A DNA stretch of 35,994 bases from Brachionus koreanus (taxonomy: Eukaryota; Rotifera; Eurotatoria; Ploima; Brachionidae), in the NCBI GenBank assembly GCA_016987375.1, contig PJRA01000412.1, positions 2,209,354 to 2,245,347 of the forward strand, written 5' to 3'. The position numbers and the translations under genes are program-made. Numbering within the stretch: the stretch's first letter is position 1; each line of letters begins with the position of its first letter. The notes beneath the pieces are model-generated. The model had not been told where the DNA came from and ran no database searches. It saw only the letters and a list, made by a program, of their open reading frames with translations. Of this stretch, positions 1-11,911 are shown one piece after another.

Positions 1-2279
1 TCCAAAAAAACAAAAAAACTCAAGTCATATTTTTTAATTTGTTTTTGTTTTTTATTGCTGAAATTAAGAACAACTAAATTTAAAAATTTGATAAAAATTT
101 TTTAAACTTCTGGCAAATTAAATTTTAATTATAAATTCTTAGATTAATATTAGTGCATTCTGAATTTAGCTGAAGATTATTGCACTTAATCAATTTTTTA
201 GAAAAATAGCTCATCCATAAAATTATAGCCCAAATCGAAGAATAGTTTGTGTGTTAGTTATACAAGTAGAGGATCTAATGTTCGAAAGCTATTAAGTGAG
301 AAAAGAAATTTAGAGACCAGTGGAAAAAAAAGAAGAGAAGAAACAAAAAGATAAGAGCAACAAAGTAAGAAGAAAAGAAGAAGAAAAAATAAAAGCTAAG
401 AAGCTAGTTTTAAATAGTACCAGAACTTTACCATAAAATTTACTTGGTGAGCTTCCCAAAAATATATTTCTAATAATAAGATAATATTATATTTAATAAA
501 TAAACTATTTTTACTTAAGATAATCATGATTATTTAACTTTTTATCTTAAAAAATCACTTATAGATGTTACAGAATTTTTAAAAAACATAAACAAGTTTA
601 GATTGAAAAAGCTTTTAAAAACTTGTTGAAAAATTGAATGAAAGTTTTACATTTTACACTAACTAAAAGTTTCCCAATTTTCATTAAATTATAATTTTGG
701 TCTAAGAAATTTGATAATTAGATAGTCAATATTCAATTTGGTAAAAAAATTATTTAAAAAAATTCATTCAAGTCTTTAAAGATTTTGAAAAATTGAAAAT
801 TATAATTGTATCGTTCATTCATTTTTTCTTCACATGATTTTCTGAATATCTATAAAGGAAATGAATTTCCTTGTCTAAATAAAAAAAAACTATAATAAAC
901 AATTTTTTTACATTCATCATTTAAAAAATTTAATTTTAGAATCAGAAAGAAATTTGATAATTTTATTTAACATTTTTGAATTTTTTTTATAAACTAAATA
1001 GACTAACTGATTTTTTATAAATAAAACACAACAAATAAAATTGATCGTTAATTTATAAAAATATCAATCAATTCAATTTAAAAATAAGTAAATAAAAAAA
1101 CTCTTTAAAATAATACTACAGCTTCTTAGAGATATGCTTAGATAATCTCTAAGCTGCAATTTAATCTACTACTACTAATACAATTGATTTTTTTCGTATC
1201 ATTTTCAAAAAAATAAAATGCTAGACGATAGAAATATTTTTGCGAAGAGGCTATACTCAAAAATGGAATCGTAGACAATCGCGATTAAAAATGTGGTTCT
1301 CAAAAGAAAAAAGAGTATACTGCTACTGTTTTCGTTTTATTTTTTTAATTGATATTTGTCTTTTTTAAATACAATTTTGCTGTTTTTTTAACATAAATTG
1401 ATGAGCAATTGAGTCTTTTTATCTTAAATTGCATTTTTTTTCAATAAAATAGATAAAAAGTTTTTTTTTTTCAAGTCTAGTAGTGGCGACTACTACAACG
1501 CCAAAATTGAGAGTCCAAAACTAGTTTTTACACAAATTATTTTCGTGAGCCATCTTTTGTTAATTTTTTAAAAAAAATTAATAAGCATTTTTAGTTTTAA
1601 AAAATTAAATTTAAAAAAATCTTGATTAAAAATATTAGATTTCTTTTTAGTTAAAAATTGAGTCGTTTTTAGGTGATGAGAGAGATAATGGTTTTCTTTT
1701 TATAAAATAAAATACTAATTCATTTAATTTATGATTAAATCATCTAAATTATAAAGTTTAACAATGAACTGTGATTTTTTTTCACGATCTAGTCTAGAAA
1801 ACATAGACAATTTAGACAAAGTATTTTACGCAGTAAATAGTTGAAGTGGTGCCAGGAGGCGACAAAAATTTGAAGATTATAACAAGTTTTCGCTTTGAAA
1901 CAATAAAATATTTAAATAGCATTAGTAAATTGAGTGATTGTTTTATGAAATTCAAGATTTGATACAAGACTAAACCCTGTAAACATTATCTACAAAAAAT
2001 ACTTGCTAATAATGACAAATGAATTTTAGTAATATTTATTCCTGAAATCTTCATTTTAAATTCCAAATAAAAAAATCTAATTTTTGCTATTAAGTGAAAA
2101 AAATTTAGTGCAGGAATTTTTAAAAATCGGGAAGGGAATGTAAAAATTTAGTTAAGAGTTAATTTTATTAAATTTTTATTTAAAATTTAGATTTAATTTA
2201 TTTTTCTGAATCGAATAAATAAAAATAGCCCAAAGAAATCTTAAAAAACAATAATTGGAGAAACCTAATCAAAAAAAAA
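1..2279. other. Gene-free AT-rich region upstream of the SLC26 gene
   Basis: No open frame with family resemblance was found on either strand. A purine-rich stretch lies at about 325-405. Two small inverted repeats stand out from the AT background. One at 1119-1156 has a 12-bp stem (CAGCTTAGAGAT against ATCTCTAAGCTG) with a 3-nt bulge. The other at 1480-1493 has 5-bp arms (GTAGT/ACTAC) around GGCG. The last few hundred bases should hold the promoter and 5' UTR of the SLC26 gene, but I cannot point to a core promoter element. Confidence 0.5.
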
Positions 2280-5200
2280 ATGAAGAGAATAATGTTTTGG
2301 AAAAAAAATAAACCTGAAATAAAAGAAAAACCTTATGAGATGGATCCAAGTTTGGAAACTGAAGTAAAAATTAATCGTCCCGCATATAATCAAGCTAAAT
2401 TCGAACAAGATTATAAAATAAGTGCATTTAAAGGATTTAGTCTTTTGTATTTTATACGTGAAATTGCTGTTAAAAGTTGTACACCAGGAAAAGAATGTGT
2501 TCGTAAAAATGTTTTCAATAGACTACCCGCAATTGTTTGGCTAAAAGAATACAATATACGGGAGTCATTAATGGCTGATCTGTTTGCTGGAATTACTGTG
2601 GGCATAATGCATATTCCCCAAGGTATGGGATTTGCTCTTTTGGCAACTCTGCCACCTGTTTACGGATTATACACTTCATTTTTTCCATCTTTGGTTTATT
2701 GGATATTTGGAACATCTAGACAAATATCTATTGGTACTTTGGCCATAACATCTCTTATGGCTGGAACATTGATTACTGATTTAGAAAATAAATATGCTCC
2801 ACCTGAAATAACCAATTCGACAAATATAACTATGGACTTTGATGCTTCAAATTTTCTTAGTCAAGATAGAGAAAAAGCAAGAGTTTTGATAGCAATGGCG
2901 TGTACATTTTGGGTTGGCATTATTCATTTGATTATGTTTTTCTTTCAACTCGGATTCATTACTACTTATCTAAGCGAGCCAATGTTAGGAGGATTTTTGT
3001 CAGGTAAAGAAAAATGATCAAGATACATCCTATTCTATTTGGCTTTTTCAATTTGTCTTTTCCAAATTAAAGATTAAATAAATTTTATAATTTTTTTTTT
3101 TCAAGGAAGTGCAATTCATGTTTTAACTTCTCAAGTTAAAGCACTATTTGGAATTCCTCTCAAAAGATACTCTGGTCTTTTTAAAATTCCAATAGTAATT
3201 AAATTAAAATCTAAGATTTACTTTAAATATATTTTAAAAACTTTAATTTTAGACCTGGTACAATTTGTTAATAAATTTACCAAAAACAAATGTAGCTACA
3301 ATTTTAATATCAATTATTTGTGTAACTATTTTGTTTGTCATTAAAATTCACATTAATCAAAGATTTTCTCACAAAATGATAGGTATTAGTTTTTCCATTT
3401 TGTTTTCTTTCAAAATTTATTTTTTAAAAATTTGTTGTTTTTTAAAGCTCCATTTCCAACTGAGCTTTTAGTGGTAACATAAATCAAATAAACAAGAATA
3501 ATAAAATTAAATTAAATTATGTAAAGGTAATTTTTGGAACATTGATATCTTATTTGGCCAAGTTTAGCCAAAGATTTGATGTTCAAATTATCGGCTCAAT
3601 TTCATCTGGGTATATTCTAATTATATCAAAATAAATTTAATCTATTTCCTATCATTAAAAAGAATTCCAGCACCTCAACTTCCACCTGTATTTTTAATCA
3701 AAGACATGATAGTTCAATGTTTGGTCATAGCAATAATTGCATTTGCAATCAACTATTCTCTTTGTGATTTATTTTCAAAAACACATCGTTACAAAATAAA
3801 TCCAACCCAAGAGCTACTTGCTTATGGTGTTTGTAATGTGTTTTCTTCTTTTTTCTCATGCTTTGTCAGCGCTGGTTCACTTGGTCGTTCTTTAGTACAA
3901 AATAATGCCGGTGGAAAATCCCAAGTCTCTGCAATGTTTTCTTCAATTATTTTAGTACTTGTTCTTGCATTTATTGCACCATTATTTCAAGATTTGCCAC
4001 AAGCTTGTCTAGCATCTATTATTTTAGTTGCCCTACAAGGTCTTTTAAAAAAAATAAGAGATTTGGCTTTTTACTGGAAAATAAATAAATTAGAATTTGT
4101 AAGTATTCGTTTTGTTCAATTAGAAAAAAAAACAAACAATTTTTTCAACTTGCTTTTTTCTTTTGTATTTAAAAGCTTCAATTTTTAATAACTTATTTAT
4201 CTGTGATTATTTTGGACATCGATATTGGTCTTGGTGTTGGAGTTGCTTTCTACATTCTTATTCATCTTGTTCGTTCATCCAAGTATTATTTTCTTTTAGT
4301 TGAAAAAATAAAAACAAATATTTTTTCAAAATTTTTACTACTTTAAGGCCTTATTCAACTTTATTGGGCCATATTCCCGGTACAGAATTGTATAAAGATT
4401 TAAATCTTTATCATGAAGTAAATTTTATCTTATTTTTTGGTTTTATTTTTGTCACTTAAAGTTTTCTTTTTTTTTTTCAAACCTTAATTTAAAAAGGCAG
4501 AAGAAATAGATCAAATAAAGATAGTTCGATTTCAAGCTGAACTTCATGCTACCAATTCAATTCAATTTAAAAAGGCTATTTACAAACTAACAGAAACAAA
4601 ACCACAAGACTATATAGAAGCAAAAAATAAATTGATCGCCAAACAAAAAAAAATGGAAGAAAAGGACCAACCATCTAAATTTGATAAAGTAAAATTGCTC
4701 TTATAGATTAAAAACATTTTTTTGAATTATTTTCTTAAGTTAATTCCTCAAGTTTTGAAGAAATATCTTGGAAGAAAATATAATTTTGACCAAAAAAACA
4801 TTGATAATGTTAATCCTGGATTCGAAGAATTTGAAAAAAAAAATCCTGATGTACAAAACGTTTCTATACAGATCGGTGATTTACATTTCCAAAACCAAAA
4901 AGACGTTCAGGATAATACCGATAGAACTGAGTTAGAATCTCCCTGTTTTAAATTTCTCATAATTGATTGTTCACCTATTCCATTCATTGATTCTGTCGGT
5001 GTTAAAGTTATCAAACAGGTAACTTTTTATTTTTTAAACAAAATTCCATATTTGACTTTTTTTATATTTTCAGTTAATTTCCGATTTCAAAGAAACAGGT
5101 GTTAATGTGTATATGGCTGATTGCAATGGTTTTTTTTCTTTTTTTTTTAATTGTTTTATGAATTTTTTTCTTAAGATGCGTTTATTGACAGATTTAGAAC

Positions 5201-5315
5201 AATGGAAAAAGCAGGGTCAACACCTAAAAAAGGTGCTGGCTATTATGACAATAAGATTTTTCATTTGACCGTACATGATGCAGTTGTTCATGCCCTTAAT
5301 ATTTTAAAAGATTAA
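2280..5315 (+). CDS. SLC26-family anion (sulfate) transporter with STAS domain
   Basis: Twelve exons join in phase to 776 aa: 2280-3003, 3106-3194, 3253-3382, 3448-3473, 3527-3609, 3663-4098, 4176-4282, 4348-4417, 4497-4688, 4740-5018, 5074-5128, 5176-5315. SLC26 proteins are plasma-membrane exchangers or channels for sulfate, chloride, bicarbonate or oxalate. The sequence shows the family signature near residues 115-145 (IPQGMGFALLATLPPVYGLY, then a GTSR motif), the GSAIHVLTSQVKAL helix, the PFPTELLV segment and SLGRSLVQNNAGGKSQ. This last stretch keeps the Arg that sits at the anion site in prestin-type members. A cytoplasmic STAS domain covers about 535-770 (FLIIDCSPIPFIDSVGVKVI; FHLTVHDAVVHAL). 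Length is normal for the family. The first ATG is used; Met5 is an alternative. The 51-bp intron 4689-4739 removes an in-frame TAG. The exact substrate and paralogue cannot be told from sequence. Confidence 0.9.
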
Positions 5316-6212
5316 TGATTTTTAACTTTTATTTAATTTTGTAAACAATTTAGACCAAGTCTTAAATTAATAATTGTAAATTTTTTTCTTAAAAAATGTA
5401 GTTAATTTTTTAATAAAAATAATTAAATCAACATTACTTTTAATCTGATAAACTTTGTTGTTTTTATGATCTTTAAAGTCACTCTTGTGTATAAAAAACT
5501 TGTTGAGTTTAGGGGTTTTATCTTGTCGATTCTTGTATTGTTGTAGAATAATTGTGAAAACTTTCTTGCTTAATTGAAGAAAATTAAAACTTTTTTAGTT
5601 TACTTTGCATCTCCACTTGTTTCATTTTTATTTATTAATTAGGTATTTTTCAAGCTAAAAGAGATTATGTAGTACTTTCAGCTAATGAATTCAAATTTTT
5701 AAAAAAATTTATTAGAATCTAAATAAATAAAGAATTACTAAAAATTAATGTTCTGATTCAGATTTGTGAAGCCTCTTTTTTAATAAATAATATTTGAATA
5801 CTTGAATCTTGATATATTTCACTATAATTTAAGAAAAATAATGAACACAAATTTAGAATTACATTTAAATAAATAATAAAGAAAGCATTTTGAAAAAAAT
5901 TTGAATAGAAATTTAATTGAAACATAATTTAAATTAAATAAAATTCAATAAAATTTAATCTTCCATTTTTTAAATTTATTTGCTGAATCACTTTAAGGCA
6001 AATTTCCTAGGTAGTTATTTTAATCACTCAAACAAAAAAAATAGTTTCCAATCTAATCTAAAACCAAGATAGAACAAATATAAAATTTAGATGATCTTTA
6101 AATTGTAAACAAAAAATAAAGGTATATTCTGGATTTTAACAATCACATTCTAACCTTATAATAAAATTTTTCAGTCTTAGAAAACTCTAAAATTTTAAAA
6201 CTATAATTTAAA
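5316..6212. other. Intergenic spacer between the SLC26 and SLC6 genes
   Basis: This 0.9-kb AT-rich spacer lies between two transporter genes on the same strand. It should contain the SLC26 3' UTR and the SLC6 promoter. No further gene, RNA or repeat was recognised. Confidence 0.5.
5412..5417 (+). terminator. Possible polyadenylation signal of the SLC26 gene
   Basis: AATAAA lies about 100 bp after the SLC26 stop codon, a usual place for a polyadenylation signal. AATAAA occurs often by chance in DNA this AT-rich, so support is weak. Confidence 0.3.
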
Positions 6213-9200
6213 ATGAGCTCCGAAAATCTAAAAAATCAAAATGACGAAGAGTATGAAAACAAAAACGAAAAACGTGAGACATGGACCGGAAAATTTGACT
6301 TTGTACTATCTGCTTTAGGCTATGCGGGTAATGTTGAATGCCAATTTTTTAATTATAAAGCTAAATTAGAATTTTTAAATTATAGTTGGTCTTGGAAATG
6401 TTTGGAGGTAAAATTTTGAATATTAATCGACAAAATTTTTATAAGATTTTTACAGATTCCCATATCTATGTTATCGAAATGGGGGTGGTGTTTTTTTTAT
6501 ACCGTATTTCATATTCATGTTTTTAGTAGGGATACCATTGGTTTTCTTGGAACTAGGAGTCGGTTAGATTATTAAAATTTTTTTTTTAAATAGAATATAA
6601 TATTATTCTAATGAAAAGGTCAATTTACTTCGAATGGTAATTAAATTTTATTTAGAATTTTCAATCGCTTAGAATTTTTTTATTTTCAAGGTCCTTTGAC
6701 CAGCTGGAAAATGGTTCCGATCTTCAGAGGAATTGGCTTATCAATGAACATTGTTAATTTTTATGCCAATCTTTATTACAACATGATAATTGGCTATTCT
6801 CTTTATTATTTAGTCATTTCTTTCAGATCAAATCTTCCTTGGAAAGATTGCAATCCTTTATGGTCAAGTCCAAGTAGAGTTTTTAAAGAAAAAATGAATT
6901 AAAAATAAAATTAAATTTTAAAGATTGTGTTGATGATTATAGTCAGCTGAATTTCCGCTATGAAATTTGCGATGATTTTAATAGAACTTTGAGATGTGAT
7001 AATGGAAAATGCTTTAATATATCAACTTTGACGGGACAAAAAGCAAATTGTGGTACTAATCAGAGTGATCTAGATTTAATCGGATGGTGGAATCCGACAT
7101 TTCCATCACAAGACTATTGGAAGTATTTAAATTAAATTAATTAGTTTATAATTTCTCATTTTATTAAATAGCAATCAGATATTGAAAAAAAGCAATGGGA
7201 TTGAAGAATCTGGAATTATCGTTTGGCAAATTTTGGTTTCTTTGCTAGCAGCTTGGATTATATCATGGTGTACGGTTGTCAAAGGAATTGGAGTATTAAA
7301 ATTAAAATTAAAAATTACAAATTTATTATTTTAACCAAGGTATCAGGGAAAATTGTTTATTTTACAGCTTTGTTTCCATATGTTGTTTTGCTCATCCTCG
7401 GAATAAGAGGATGGATTTTACCAGGTGCTTCATTGGGCATAGAGTTTTACATTAAACCTGATTTTTCCAAACTATCCGATATTAATGTATGGACTGATGC
7501 AGCATGTAAAATTTATTTAAAATTCGAAGAATTTTTGTATTTTGAATTTTCTTTTAGCCCAAATATTTTTTTCACTAAGGTAAATCTTAATTACAACATT
7601 TCTTGGAAGCTTCTTTTTCTTTTTGCCTTCTTTTTACAACATAATGCATATTAAAAAAAAAAAACTCAAATTATTTTCACTTAATAGTTGATGAACTTAT
7701 TAATTCTGATAAACACCCAATAAGTCATTTGAAATACCTTTAAACAATCGAAAATTAATTAAAAATAAATTAACCAACAAAGATTCTTAGAAAATAAACT
7801 ATTTTTTTTATTCACCAATATATCTTAAAGATACTATTTTTTTTTACTATGAATTAGGAAAAAATATTCGCCATGTTAAATGATTTGTAAATGAGGTAAG
7901 AAAGATTCAATGTTTTTTATCTAAAACAATAAAACATAGAAACGGTTTTTTTTTTTATTAGAAGTTCTTAAATTGGTTTAAAATTGGCGCCAAGATATTA
8001 TTTCAAAAAATTGATTGAGTCTTGGATAGGTGATAGAAAGTGCGACTGAAAAAAAAATTAATGTATTTCCAATAGATTAAAAATTCTGGAAAAAAACCTT
8101 TTATTATGTTTAATTGTTTACTAATTTTTTTTTAGAACGATAATATAAAACATCAAAAAATGTTTGAATTTTTAGTAGAAAACTTTAAGTTCAAGTTCAA
8201 CGCATTTTACGATAATTCAAGATTATTTGAATAGAATTAAAGAAATTTTTGAAGTAACATCATAATGATAAATTTAAGGGCATCAAATTATAAGTTTCAG
8301 AATTCTTGAAGGAAAAAAGAATTTTCTTATGTAGATCTCTTTACTATATCAAATTTAATAATTATAGAATTTTATCAAAAAAATATTTCAGTTACAATTT
8401 TTGGCTTAAAACTAATATCCTTAATACTACTAAGTCCGGCCGGTCAAATTGGCTCTATTTTAAAAGTTTTATTTTCTCGAGATATTTTAATTCATTCATA
8501 TTGCAATAAAACAAACCTAAAAAATTAAATAAAAGTAACAAATGAATTGAATGAAAAAGAAAACGTTATTGTTTTTTTCATTTTTTTTTACTTTATTTTA
8601 CGATTTTTTTTCTTCAAAAAAAAGTTAAGAATGAATTCAAAATAAATTTTCAAGAAATAATAATAATTGGACAAAAATTTGTTGTTAATTGTTTATGTTG
8701 CTTAATAAATTAATTCTGGAATGATTGATATATTTTAAAAAAGGTAAAAATTTTATTATTTGTTTTTTAGATATCAAAATTATTTTTTAAGATAATAAAT
8801 TCACACTTACGATAATAATTTTTTTTTGATAATAGAAAAAGGAAATAAAAAGAAAACAAAATAAAGAAAATATTTATTAATTTTTTCGCATTTTCTTGTT
8901 TGCCGGTTCACTCTGATCTTGAATTGGATTTTTTCTTGGCCTTCCTCTTGGACGTTTAAAATAAATTTTATTGACTTGAATTTGCAATAAATTTTCTTGC
9001 ATTGTATCCATCGCTTCTTCTTGGTTAGCGTTTTCATTCATTCAAGACTTCGTTTGATGCATTTTCTGACACAATAAACTGCTGTTCAATAATGACTCAT
9101 CTTCTATCTCAATTATCAATGATATATCATCTTCAGCATAGTTTGGGTTCAAATTTGATTGAGTTTCTATGGGTTGTCTTAAAAGAGCTCTTCTACTTGT

Positions 9201-11911
9201 TGCTGGTCGACTTTTTTTCCTATTTTCTCCAAGTGGAACATCTTGTGCATTTTTGTGCCATTCAACGCCATTATCACGACAAGCTATGACAACAACGTGC
9301 TTACAAATTAAATTCTTCTTCCAAAATGGACAACTACATGAACTTTTCTTCCAGTCTGTGTCATCTAATTTTATAGTCGACACTTTGCTAACCTCTTTGA
9401 GCCAAGCTGAGTAATCATTGATTTGTGAAGAGTTGAAATGCTGCATATAACTTCTGATATCTTCTTTTTCTAGCTGTTTTATCTTTGAATATTTTGATGA
9501 CATAAAGTATATGGTTCAGTTCACATAAGTCTTTTTTGGAATTACAATACTTTTGTTTGAAATTAGTCCAAGTCTTTAAATCCGGTTGAATTGTTAAGTT
9601 AAAATGTTTAGGATCAGGATAATTTGGGGATCGCTCAATCGACCAACGCTTGATAAGCTTTGTTGAAATAATATTTAAAAACTCGCGAACGCTCAATCTC
9701 TTTCTTAGACAACCTCCATCTGCATCTTTTATCCATTTGATTTTTGACTCAAGAGCATTTTTTGTACTCGGTGTTCTAATAAAATACATTTCATACCATG
9801 TATGGTTGTGTATGTCTGATTACCACTGTTCTCTAAAATAATCTGAAAAAATGTTGACTGATTCATCGTTGTATTTTCCTCATTGCCTTAGTAATTGAGA
9901 TGAAACTAACTTAAAATGTGTAATTCAGCCATAACTTGCAAACATTTGGTGTCATTTCTCAACTTTTTTCTTATTTCACTATTTTTGATTGCATTTAATC
10001 GATTGTAAACGTTTCTTATAACATGTGTCCAGGATACAATTCTTTTAAAATCAGAAAATTTTAATACTTTTTAAAACTCCTTTATTTTTTAACAAAGAGT
10101 TTCATCGATATTCCCAGACTTGTTTTTAAGTCACAAGTCTTAAGTCAAGTCAATGACTTAAAATTTTTTTTTTAAAGTTAAGTTTGTGAAGTAAAACAGA
10201 CTATATAACATTTATTGTTTCCCAAATCAAATTAAATATGGAATTAAGCTTAACCTACTATAATTATTTTTATTTATTAAATGATCTGCTTAAGATAGAT
10301 TTTTATATATAATTGTGTCTAATTTTAATATATCTTTCTACTAAATCTTTTCTCTTAGGTATAAACTCATCTAGTTAAATTAATAATTGTAAAAAAGACT
10401 NNNNNNNNNNNNNNNNNAGTCATAACTTTTACTTAATTTTTTGTAACTTAGACTTAATACTGTGACTTATAAACAAGTCTGGAAATGAAGCAAGATGCAG
10501 ATAAAATTTTGGCTTCTCAAAGTGAATAACTAAAAAATAAAAAGCAAGCTTTATTAAAATAAAAACAGCTCTAATTAGGTTTGAATCTAATTTACAAGAT
10601 TATTTTTATTATTTAAGTATTGCTTATGGAGGACTTACATCACTTGCATCTTATAATAAATTTCAAAACAATATAATGAGAGATGCAATTGTTGTTTCAA
10701 TTAGCAATTGTTTGACATCAGTCTTTGCTGGTTTTATTATATTCAGTTATATGGGTTATTTATCCCATGTTACTGGTCAGCCTGTAAATCAAGTAGTACA
10801 GCAAGGTAAAATAAAATAAAATAACTGATTTTTTTATTATTTCTGTAAAGGACAAGGTCTTGCATTTATTGTTTATCCTTATGCCGGTAAACTTTATTAC
10901 ATAAGAAAATTTTAAACTGTATAATTCAACTAGTGACCACAATTCCACCTGCACCTTTATGGGCTATTTTATTCTTTTTCATGATGTTTCTTTTGGGATT
11001 GGATACAATGGTAAGTAAATTAATGAACGATTCATTTTAATTTATTTAGATGACAAGTGTTGAAATAACCATAACAAGCATACTAGATTTTTTTCCGACT
11101 TTGAGATCAAGAGGATTATACAAGATTTCGGCTATCACAATCATATGTCTTGTTCAATTTATTGCTAGCATAAATTTTTCTCTTCAATCTGGAACTTATT
11201 GGATTGGTAAAATTAAAAATTTAATGTTTTTTTTTTAATATAAAAATTAATTTAGAATTTGTTGATTATTATGCTGGCAATTGGGCTGTATTTCTGATAG
11301 GGGCTCTAGAAGCAATTTCAATCTCTTGGTTTTATGGTACTTTCCCTAAAAAATTTATATTCTTGTCCAAATATCTAAAATTTTTAAAGGCTTAAATAAT
11401 TTCAAGAAAGATTTATCTCTAATGATTGGTGAAAACATTACAAATAGTAAGCTTTTTTATGGATGGTTTGTCTCATGGTTTTTTATTTGTCCTGTCTATT
11501 TGATTGTAAACTTATTTGCTAAAATTTCGAAATTAAAATTGTTAAATAATTATTTTTTTTTAGACTTTGACTGTTTTAACTTTTATAAACACAAAGCCAT
11601 TAGAAATTGGTTCTTATGTTTATCCTCGTTGGGCACACATACTTGGGCAATTGATGTCATTTTCTACCTTGTCCGGTTCATTAATTTGGGCTGCTTGGTT
11701 GATCATTAGAAATTTATTGATTACAAAAGAAGTAAAATTTTTTTCATTTTACCTCTAAGATTTTAGTTTAAAAATCTCACTATTTAAGCCTGTTCTAAAT
11801 TTATTCAAGCCGGATTTTGATAATTGGAAGCCTGTAAAAAAATCAGACCAAATTAGAGCAAAAATGATTCACGGCTTGCCGAGAGAAGAAATAAATTTTG
11901 AAAAATTCTAA
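6213..11911 (+). CDS. SLC6-family Na+/Cl--dependent transporter, amino-acid type
   Basis: Seventeen exons join in phase to 632 aa: 6213-6327, 6386-6407, 6456-6562, 6619-6636, 6691-6873, 6924-7122, 7172-7292, 7340-7505, 7558-7579, 10618-10805, 10851-10886, 10934-11010, 11050-11206, 11256-11336, 11390-11505, 11564-11731, 11789-11911. SLC6 proteins are 12-TM symporters for transmitters, amino acids or osmolytes. TM1 reads [14 protein letters not shown], with Gly where monoamine carriers have Asp, so an amino-acid-like substrate is likely. TM6 reads [20 protein letters not shown], closest to the glycine-transporter pattern but with Tyr for the usual Trp. TM8 has GLDTMMTSVE. Extracellular loop 2 has paired Cys and three N-glycosylation sequons (about N168, N180, N194). 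The exon 5 donor at 6874 could instead be at 6868; both keep phase. Intron 9 (7580-10617) is 3,038 bp and carries transposon relics, against about 45-130 bp for the others. The precise substrate is not determined. Confidence 0.9.
8877..10080 (-). pseudogene. Decayed MULE-like transposase with SWIM zinc finger and AT-hook
   Basis: The relic lies antisense inside SLC6 intron 9. Read on the minus strand, it starts with a [17 protein letters not shown] segment (about 10065-9990). A stretch resembling the MULE motif before the C-terminal region follows ([14 protein letters not shown], about 9765), then a [13 protein letters not shown] segment. A SWIM finger follows ([19 protein letters not shown], CxC...CxH, about 9360-9290). 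The tail carries an AT-hook ([11 protein letters not shown], about 8955-8920). The frame is broken several times: a TAA follows REQW near 9820, there is a frameshift near 9500 where two frames overlap, and a TGA at about 9042 separates the SWIM part from the AT-hook tail. The N-terminal half with most of the catalytic DDE core is absent. SWIM domains of this kind are common at the C-terminus of MULE/FAR1-type transposases. Calling this a dead element is inference from the breaks and the intronic, antisense position. Confidence 0.7.
10111..10485. mobile_element. Short element with long inverted ends (MITE-like), interrupted by an assembly gap
   Basis: The left end at 10111 onward (CCAGACTTGTTTTTAAGTCA) is matched in reverse complement by the right end up to about 10485 (CCAGACTTGTTTATAAGTCA). 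Similarity continues inward for some 40-60 bp through AAGTC-rich sequence. There is no coding capacity between the ends. The size, the long terminal inverted repeats and the lack of an ORF fit a non-autonomous DNA transposon. I could not see a clean target-site duplication, so the exact ends are uncertain. The element lies just beyond the 5' end of the MULE-like relic within the same intron. Confidence 0.6.
10401..10417. other. Assembly gap (17 N)
   Basis: A run of 17 undetermined bases is flanked by GACT on the left and AGTC on the right. It falls inside the inverted-repeat element, where a fold-back structure could have disrupted sequencing or assembly. The true length may differ from 17. 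Confidence 0.99.

Noticed and set aside
160..480. A long plus-strand frame rich in Lys and Glu that is open if TAA and TAG are read as Gln, as in ciliates.
   Set aside because: All supported genes in the window use standard stops, TGA alone is rare in AT-rich DNA, and no family resemblance was found.
4689..4706. An in-frame TAG in the SLC26 gene, or an 18-bp intron, between the transmembrane and STAS parts.
   Set aside because: A 51-bp intron (4689-4739) with a good TTTTCTTAAG acceptor removes the stop, keeps the frame and matches the other intron sizes.
9092..9414. Plus-strand frames opposite the SWIM finger region.
   Set aside because: They are shadows; the minus strand carries the recognisable SWIM and AT-hook motifs.
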